A stretch of DNA of 64,000 bases from Shinella kummerowiae (GTDB taxonomy: Bacteria; Pseudomonadota; Alphaproteobacteria; Rhizobiales; Rhizobiaceae): contig NZ_WUMK01000003.1 of NCBI RefSeq assembly GCF_009827055.1, positions 372,001-436,000 on the forward strand. The letters are read 5' to 3'. The translations under genes were made by a program, and so were the position numbers. Positions 53,848-64,000 of this stretch are shown piece after piece; the first letter of the stretch is position 1; each line of letters opens with the position of its first letter. The notes under the pieces were generated by a model that saw nothing but the letters and a program-made list of their open reading frames with translations, had not been told where the DNA came from and made no database searches.

Positions 53848-55247
53848 ACGCGTTTGCAGGCACGCACACGCCGGCCTCGGCCACGGCGGCCATCATCGCG
53901 GCCTTCAACCAGCGCACTCAGGGTTCGAAGGACGCAAGCGCCGCAAACAGGCATTTTCTTGCCGACAAGAGCGCGATCGGCGTGCCGTTTTCGCCACTCG
54001 CCAAGGAAGCGCTCTATCCGATCGTGGCGACAAAGGCCGAAGGGGCCAATCTCTGGGACGTCGATGGCAATCGCTATGTCGACATCCTGATGGGCGTGGG
54101 CATCAACCTTTTCGGCCATAACCCGCCGTTCATTCGAAACGCCATCGAGGAGCAGCTTGCAAAGGGCTTTGCGGTTGGTCCGCAGTCCGAGCTTGCCGGC
54201 GAAACAGCGGAGCTTTTTTGCCGTCTCACCGGCAAGGAGCGCGTGACGTTCAGCAATACCGGCACCGAGGCGGTGATGACCGCAATCCGCATTGCGCGCG
54301 CAGCAACCGGCCGCCGGAAGATCGCGATTTTCGCAGGCTCCTATCACGGGCATTCCGACCAGGTGCTGAACAAGCCAGCTGGCCCGACGGACCTGCGGGC
54401 CGTCCCGGCCTTTCCCGGTGTCACGGACACGACGGCGCGGGATGTCCTCCTGCTCGACTACGCCAATCCGCAATCGCTCGACACCCTGCGCAAGCGGGGC
54501 CGTCATCTCGCCGCTGTACTGGTCGAGCCAGTCCAGAGCCGCAATATCGACGTGCAGCCGCGCGCCTTTCTGCACGAGCTTCGGACCATCACCGAGCAGA
54601 CCGGAACCGCGCTGATCTTCGACGAGATGATCAGCGGTTTCCGGGCTGCCCAGGGCGGCGCGCAGGAACATTTCGGCGTGGAAGCCGACATCGCGACCTA
54701 TGGCAAGATCGCGGGCGGAGGATTGGCCCTGTCGCTGATCGCCGGCAGCAACCGCTTCATGAACTATGTCGATGGCGGCATCTGGTCCTATGGGGATGCC
54801 TCTGCCCCGGTCGTGCAGCCGACATTTTTTGCCGGCACCTATTGCCGGCATCCGCTCTCGCTCGCGGCTGCGCGCGCCACGGCCCGGCATATGCTCGACG
54901 AGGGGCCGGCGCTGCAGGAAGGGCTGAACGCGCGCACGAGTGGCCTTGTGAGCCGTCTCAACGCTTCGCTGGCAACGGCTCGGCTGCCCGTCATCTTCAC
55001 CTCTTTCGGCTCGTTCTTTTCCGTGGCGGCCGGTCGCAGCGGCGCTCCGCCGCTCGCGCTCAATCTGCTTTCGCTTCTGCTGTTGACGGCAGGCATTCAC
55101 CTGCGCGGCGGCGACAAGGGCGGCTTCCTTTCGACCGCTCACACCGATGCCGATCTCGACGTCATTCACGACGCCTTCCTGCATGGTTTTCAGTCCCTTG
55201 CAGGCTTCGGCCTTCTTCCCCTCACTGATGGAACCAACACGCCATGA
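53844..55247 (+). CDS. Class III PLP aminotransferase (glutamate-semialdehyde aminotransferase-like)
   Basis: A 467-residue aminotransferase of the GSA/class III type. Landmarks are VTFSNTGTEAVMTAIRIAR, GSYHGHSDQV, the PLP-ring Asp in ALIFDEMISGFR and the Schiff-base Lys in IATYGKIAGGG. Two precedents fit the context: this family supplies the beta-amino group on carrier-bound beta-keto acyl chains (iturin, mycosubtilin, microginin), and it converts a reductase-released aldehyde to an amine (myxochelin). Both partner activities are present here (degenerate-KR PKS; NRPS reductase), so either role is possible. GGAGG lies upstream; start and stop overlap the neighbouring genes by four bases. Confidence 0.9.
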   Translation: MNAFAGTHTPASATAAIIAAFNQRTQGSKDASAANRHFLADKSAIGVPFSPLAKEALYPIVATKAEGANLWDVDGNRYVDILMGVGINLFGHNPPFIRNAIEEQLAKGFAVGPQSELAGETAELFCRLTGKERVTFSNTGTEAVMTAIRIARAATGRRKIAIFAGSYHGHSDQVLNKPAGPTDLRAVPAFPGVTDTTARDVLLLDYANPQSLDTLRKRGRHLAAVLVEPVQSRNIDVQPRAFLHELRTITEQTGTALIFDEMISGFRAAQGGAQEHFGVEADIATYGKIAGGGLALSLIAGSNRFMNYVDGGIWSYGDASAPVVQPTFFAGTYCRHPLSLAAARATARHMLDEGPALQEGLNARTSGLVSRLNASLATARLPVIFTSFGSFFSVAAGRSGAPPLALNLLSLLLLTAGIHLRGGDKGGFLSTAHTDADLDVIHDAFLHGFQSLAGFGLLPLTDGTNTP

Positions 55248-55480
55248 GCAACCCGGATCAAGTCACCGAATTCCAGTATCGCGTCGTCATCAGCGACGAG
55301 GAACGCTATTCGATCTGGCCGACCTACAAGGACATTCCCTTCGGTTGGCGCGACGGCGGCTTTGCGGGACCGAAGCAGGCGTGCCTCGACCATATCAGCG
55401 AGGTGTGGACCGACATGCGTCCGCTGGCGCTTCGTCGCCTCATGGACGGCGATGCCGCCGCGCAACCCCGGCAGGAGTAG
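55244..55480 (+). CDS. MbtH-like NRPS chaperone
   Basis: A 78-residue MbtH-like protein with the family signature VVISDEERYSIWP, FGWRDGGFAG, CLDHISEVWTDMRPLALRR, including the conserved Trp residues. These proteins bind adenylation domains and are often needed for their folding or activity. It overlaps the aminotransferase stop (ATGA). It presumably serves one or more of the four A domains of the cluster. Confidence 0.95.
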   Translation: MSNPDQVTEFQYRVVISDEERYSIWPTYKDIPFGWRDGGFAGPKQACLDHISEVWTDMRPLALRRLMDGDAAAQPRQE

Positions 55481-55485
55481 CGTCC

Positions 55486-56055
55486 TTGACCCAGCATCAG
55501 CGTTTATTGGATCCGGCGCCGGGCGATGCGCCGGCCGCAAGTCCCATCGATCAGCCGTTGCGCGAAACGGTGGCGCTGAGCGATGGTAAGCTTTCGGGCC
55601 TGGAAAACAATGCCTGGCTCGACCTCCTGCTGCCGGACAAGCTCCCTGCCGAAACCACCCTCACCACTGCAGAGCGCAACAGGATGCATTCCGTGCTCCG
55701 CACATTGCTCGAGGCTCTGGAACTCGATCATGCGGCGAGCGTCAGGAAGCTGGAGGCGCTTCTTCTCGAGCTTGGCAAACCCGACGGTCTTCCGGCCGCG
55801 GTCGATACGACGGGCCTGCCGCTGACGGCATTCCAGGCGAGCGACTACGATCGTTACTTTCGGGTCAACCGGTTGACCACCGGCGAGCCGGCCGTCGCGA
55901 TGGCGCGCAGCCTGATCCAGACCGTGCACGCCGTCACCGCGCTGTTCGACAGGGGCAAGGACCTGCCCGCGATCCACATCCGCCGGCAGATCGAGGGTTT
56001 TGTCAGCCAAACCCATCTGCTTGCCAGAACCTTCGGGGTGGAGCCGCTGCGATGA
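55486..56055 (+). CDS. Unrecognised helical protein in the biosynthetic operon (unit A of a pair)
   Basis: A 189-residue protein I do not recognise. The start is a TTG at 55486 with AGGAG eight bases upstream, five bases after the MbtH stop; no ATG gives a fuller frame. It is predicted mostly helical and soluble: NAWLDLLLPDKLPAETTL, then RMHSVLRTLLEALELDHAASVRKLEALLLEL, and MARSLIQTVHAVTALFDR. There is no signal peptide, carrier Ser, nucleotide or PLP motif. Its stop overlaps the start of the next unknown gene, and the two together (about 376 residues) could be the split halves of one helical enzyme. Its place between MbtH and the second PKS implies a tailoring or precursor role. Confidence 0.75.
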   Translation: MTQHQRLLDPAPGDAPAASPIDQPLRETVALSDGKLSGLENNAWLDLLLPDKLPAETTLTTAERNRMHSVLRTLLEALELDHAASVRKLEALLLELGKPDGLPAAVDTTGLPLTAFQASDYDRYFRVNRLTTGEPAVAMARSLIQTVHAVTALFDRGKDLPAIHIRRQIEGFVSQTHLLARTFGVEPLR

Positions 56056-56615
56056 ATGCCAGCCATCCCTCTCCCTTCGCCATCTGGCGGGAGTTCCATT
56101 GGGCATTCTTCCTGAACGTCCAGGGCCTCGTCGTTGCCCTCCGGCGTTTCCAGATGCAACTGGAGCGCGGGCTGTTGGCGTCGGCCGAAGAGGAACTGAT
56201 GACGGCGGCGACGCTGTTGACCTCCTCGGCAGCCTCGATGGAACTCGCCGCGAGTTTCACCAAGGATGTCTATGAGAGCACCATCCGTGTGTCCATGACG
56301 CAGCCGACCGTGGAATCGGATGATTTCAGCGGCCTGATGTCATGGGAACACGCCGTGCTCGTCGGTGTCTGGCGTGATCTGCGGCCGGTCTTCGAACAGC
56401 TTCCGGAAGAGTTGGCCGTCGCCCACTCCGCCTTCGTTGCCGCCTATCGGCATCTTGCCGAGAGCCATGTCGGCGTCTGCTCGCGCTTCGTCGACAGCGA
56501 TGCCGGCAGCCTGCGGCTGGGTGACCGCAGTGCCGTGGAAACGCTGCGCCGCTTCGAGCGCGGCCGGCTCACCCTTATCGACCCCGCGGGCAAGGGATGC
56601 CCTTTCCATTCGTGA
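56052..56615 (+). CDS. Unrecognised helical protein in the biosynthetic operon (unit B of a pair)
   Basis: A 187-residue protein I do not recognise, coupled to the previous gene by ATGA. It is helical, with WREFHWAFFLNVQGLVVALRR near the N-terminus, long amphipathic helices (EEELMTAATLLTSSAASMELAAS), a SWEHAVLVGVWRDLR segment and a C-terminal CPFHS tail. Several His/Glu/Asp/Cys residues (EFH at the start, EH, CPFH) could bind metal or heme, but no known oxygenase spacing is clear. Probably acts as a complex with the preceding protein. It ends 42 bases before the second PKS gene. Confidence 0.75.
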   Translation: MNASHPSPFAIWREFHWAFFLNVQGLVVALRRFQMQLERGLLASAEEELMTAATLLTSSAASMELAASFTKDVYESTIRVSMTQPTVESDDFSGLMSWEHAVLVGVWRDLRPVFEQLPEELAVAHSAFVAAYRHLAESHVGVCSRFVDSDAGSLRLGDRSAVETLRRFERGRLTLIDPAGKGCPFHS

Positions 56616-56657
56616 TCAGACGAGGCGTTTGCCTCAGCCATTCAAGGGACTTCGCCC

Positions 56658-61090
<4,433 letters not shown>

Positions 61091-61094
<4 letters not shown>

Positions 61095-64000
61095 ACGAGA
61101 TCTTTCAGAAGCTCGCGGCGCTCTCTCCCGAACGGCGCCAACTGCTCGAAAAGAAGTTGCAGGCGCAAGGGATCGTCGTTCCGACAAGCACCGCCATCCC
61201 GCGGCGCAGCGATGGCGATACCGCCTTGCCGCTCTCCTTCGCCCAGCAGCGTCTCTGGTTCATGCAGCAGCTCGAGCCGGATACCGTTGCCTACAACATG
61301 AACCTCGCCCTGCGCCTCGATGGCGCGGTCGACCAGGCAGCGCTCGCGCGCGCCTTCGCCGTGCTCGTCGCCCGCCACGAGCCGTTGCGCACGCGCTTCA
61401 CCCTTGCCGCAGACGGCCAGCCGCGACAGATCGTGGAACCCACCGTTGCGTACGGCCTCGCCTATCATGACTATCGCAGCGAGGCCGATCCGGACGCTTC
61501 TGCGAGAAAACAGGTCGACGCTCTGGTCGGAACGCCATACGACCTCACCCGGCCGCCGGTTCGTGCCGTGTTGCTGCAGGTCGGCGAGGGCGCGTATGTG
61601 CTGGCCCTCGGCATGCATCACATCATCAGCGACCGATGGTCCATGGGTGTTTTTGCGCGCGACCTGTCAAAGCTCTACGAAGCGGAAGTGACGGGGAAAA
61701 CGGCTGATCTGGTGGTGCTGCCGGTGCAGTTTGCCGACTGGACGCTGTGGCAGCGTGAGCTTTTGGAAGGCCCGGTTCTGCGCGACCAGCTCGCCTACTG
61801 GACAGACAGGCTGTCCGGCGACCTCCCCGTTCTCGAGCTTCCCCTCGACCGGCCGCGCAGCACGACGGCGAGCTTCAGCGGCGCCCATCACCCCGTCCTG
61901 TTCGATCGAGATCTCGCGCTGCGCCTGCGCAGGCTTGCGGTCCAGCAGAACGTCAGCCTCTTCACGCTGCTGCTCACCGCCTTCAACATCCTGCTGCACC
62001 TCTACGGCGACAGCGACGACATCGTCGTCGGCAGCGAAGTGGCAAACCGCGACCGCCCGGAAACCCAGACGATGATGGGTCCGCTCGTCAACACGCTGGT
62101 TTTGCGCAACGACCTTTCCGGCGACCCGACATTCGAAGCCCTGCTTCAGGCGGTCAACGGCAACGTTCGCCGCGGCCTCGCCCATCAGGACGTCCCGTTC
62201 GAGCGGCTTGTCGAAGCGCTGAACCCGGACAGGTCGCTTGCCGAACTGAACCCGCTGTTCCAGGTCAAGTTCGATATCCAGCACAATGTCGCGCCGACGC
62301 CGGGTCTGCACGGCGTTTCCATCGAGCCCTACCCTCTGCGGGAAGTCGCGACGAAATACGACCTTCGCTTCAATCTTGAAGACGACCAGCCGGACATCAA
62401 GGGCAAGGTGGAATATTCGCGCCAGATCTTCGACGAGCGCACCATCGCCGACATGGTTCGGCGTTTCGAAACGCTGCTGGCGACGCTGACCGACGATCCG
62501 CAGCGGCGGCTTTCCACGCTCGCGCTGTTGTCGCCCGAGGAAACGATCGCCGCGATCGCGGCCGGCTCCGGGCCGGAGCGGGATTTCCCGACGACGCAGT
62601 GCCTCTACGACCTCATCGCCGCCCAGACGGACGAAACACCGGATGCACCTGCCGTGACTGACGGCGAAACGGATTGGTCCTATCGCGAGCTGGAAGCGCA
62701 GTCGTCCCGCATCGCCGCGGCCCTCGTCAACGCCGGCGTCAGGCCCGGCGACCGCGTCGGCATCTGCATGCGCCGCTCGCCCTCCATGATCGCCGGCCTG
62801 CACGGCATTCTCCAGGCTGGCGGCGCCTATGTGCCGCTCGATGCGGATTATCCGGCGGATCGCCTCGCCTTCATCGCGGCCGATGCCGGGGTCGGCATCC
62901 TGCTATCGGATCACCGCCCGGCCTTTGTGTCCAGCGATACGCTCCAGTTGCTCGACGTCAATACCCTGCCGGACGCGCGGCTTGAAACACGGACGCGTCC
63001 CTCGCCCAACGATCTTGCCTATGTAATCTACACCTCCGGCTCGACCGGACGGCCGAAGGGGGTCGCCATCGAGCATCGGTCTGTCGTCGCCTTCATGCAT
63101 TGGGCGCGGGAGCGGTTCACCCGCGCGGAACTGGCCTATACGCTCGTCCCGACGTCGATCAGCTTCGACCTGTCCGTCTTTGAGCTCTATGCGCCACTCG
63201 TTATAGGCGGGGCGTTAGTCGTCACGGATCATTTCCTCACGCTCCCCAGCCTTGCCGGCAAGGTGGACGTCACCTTCATCAACACCGTTCCGAGCCTGTT
63301 GCAGGAGTTGCTGCAGGAACATCGCCTGCCCGACAGCGTGCGCACGGCAACGTTCTGCGGGGAACCGCTCCCCGCCTCCCTTGTCGAGAAACTGCGGGCC
63401 GACTATCCCGACCTGCACATCCACAATCTCTACGGCCCGTCGGAAGACACCGTGTTCTCGACGGAAGTGCCGCTGCATGGGGCCGGTTATTCCGGTGGCG
63501 TCGTGCCGATCGGCGTACCGCTTCCCAACACGAAGGCCTACATCCTCGACCGAGCGGGACGCATCCGCCCGCCGGGTCTTTCCGGCGAGCTCTATCTGGC
63601 CGGCACCGGCCTGGCGCGCGGCTATTTCGGGCGGCCCGACCAGACGGCCGAACGTTTCCTGCCCGATCCGTTCTCCGACACTCCTGGTTCGCGCCTCTAC
63701 CGGACCGGCGACCGCATCAGCCGGAGCGCCGATGGCATGCTGGAATTCCGCGGACGCCTCGATCATCAAGTAAAGATTCGCGGCCTTCGCATCGAAACGG
63801 GTGAAATCGAGCATCACCTCGAAAAACATCCCGATATCGCCAAGGCCGTGGTCGCCGTGACCGGTGGTGCCGACAAGCAGCTTGCGGCGTTCATCGAACT
63901 TCGGGAAGGCGCCGCCTCAGATGAGACCGCCCTCAGACGGGCGGTCGCGCAGGTCCTGCCCGCCCATATGGTGCCGACCCTCTGGTGTTTCGTTCCGCGC
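61091..64000 (+). CDS. NRPS: C-A..., truncated by window edge
   Basis: First 970 residues of an NRPS coupled by ATGA to the PKS. The N-terminal linker EIFQKLAALSPERRQLLEKKL precedes a condensation domain (about 45-470) whose motif reads HHIISDRW, with Arg where Gly is usual. The adenylation domain (from about 490) has YTSGSTGRPKGV, YGPSEDTVF and YRTGDRISR; manual code D-L-F-N-T-C-L-V-F, no confident substrate. The frame is open at base 64000, before the A10 lysine and carrier domain. It should accept the chain from the PKS ACP. Confidence 0.92.

Noticed and set aside
55486-56615. Split PrnB/indoleamine-dioxygenase-like heme enzyme
   Set aside because: A vague resemblance in size and helical pattern to PrnB-type proteins from memory; no conserved heme-ligand context could be shown by eye, so it was not used as a call.

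Overview
The window looks like chromosome or megaplasmid DNA from an alphaproteobacterium of the Rhizobiaceae (Rhizobium/Agrobacterium/Shinella/Ensifer type). This rests on high GC, a dmeR-dmeF metal-resistance pair, EcfG-type GGAAC-N17-CGTT and related ECF promoters, and a palindrome-rich intergenic element built on CTTCTCCCC/GGGGAGAAG arms, which is common in that family. I cannot name a species. I saw no rRNA, tRNA, CRISPR array, transposase or integrase.

Bases 1-30.2 kb are ordinary accessory metabolism. On the minus strand a CUT2 sugar ABC operon runs leftward from 5.7 kb (binding protein, ATPase, permease, SorC regulator, aldo/keto reductase cut by the window edge). It is followed by dmeR-dmeF (5.9-7.2 kb), a phosphotransferase and dimethylglycine-dehydrogenase-like pair with a divergent DeoR regulator (7.4-11.7 kb), a small DUF2171 stress protein, and an alcohol dehydrogenase/flavin monooxygenase operon. 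That operon has an exact sigma54 promoter and dyad enhancer sites next to an AcoR-like activator (12.1-17.05 kb). Next come macAB-like efflux genes, a glycerate kinase, an SLC13-type carrier, a secreted Ser/Asn-repeat protein, a DUF6065 protein, a TetR-GFA-DUF6958 operon, an ECF sigma/anti-sigma pair with a divergent secreted subtilase, and two convergent Rrf2-like regulators. Four genes in 21-28 kb (glycerate kinase, Ser/Asn protein, DUF6065, subtilase) carry the same promoter, GGAATA-N15-CGTT/CGTA. This suggests a compact local regulon of the ECF factor encoded beside them.

Bases 30.3-64 kb are one hybrid PKS/NRPS biosynthetic cluster in two divergent units that meet at 48.15-48.46 kb; the right edge is cut. 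The leftward unit is fatty-acyl-AMP ligase-ACP, PKS (KS-AT-KR*-ACP), luciferase-like monooxygenase, NRPS (C-A-PCP-E*), NRPS (C-A-PCP), MATE exporter, Sfp-type PPTase. The rightward unit is NRPS (docking-C-A-PCP-reductase), methyltransferase, class III aminotransferase, MbtH, two small genes I do not recognise, a second PKS (KS-AT-KR*-ACP), and an NRPS (C-A, continues out of the window).

My reading is as follows. A fatty acid is activated and extended once to a beta-keto acyl-ACP, because the ketoreductase is degenerate. It is then alpha-hydroxylated by the monooxygenase and beta-aminated by the aminotransferase, as in microginin/puwainaphycin-type starters but with the enzymes on separate genes. 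Glycines are added (both leftward A domains read as glycine codes), and at least one product terminus is released reductively. An epimerization domain that lost its catalytic histidine sits after a predicted glycine module, where epimerization would be meaningless. The product is a predicted lipopeptide of unknown identity.
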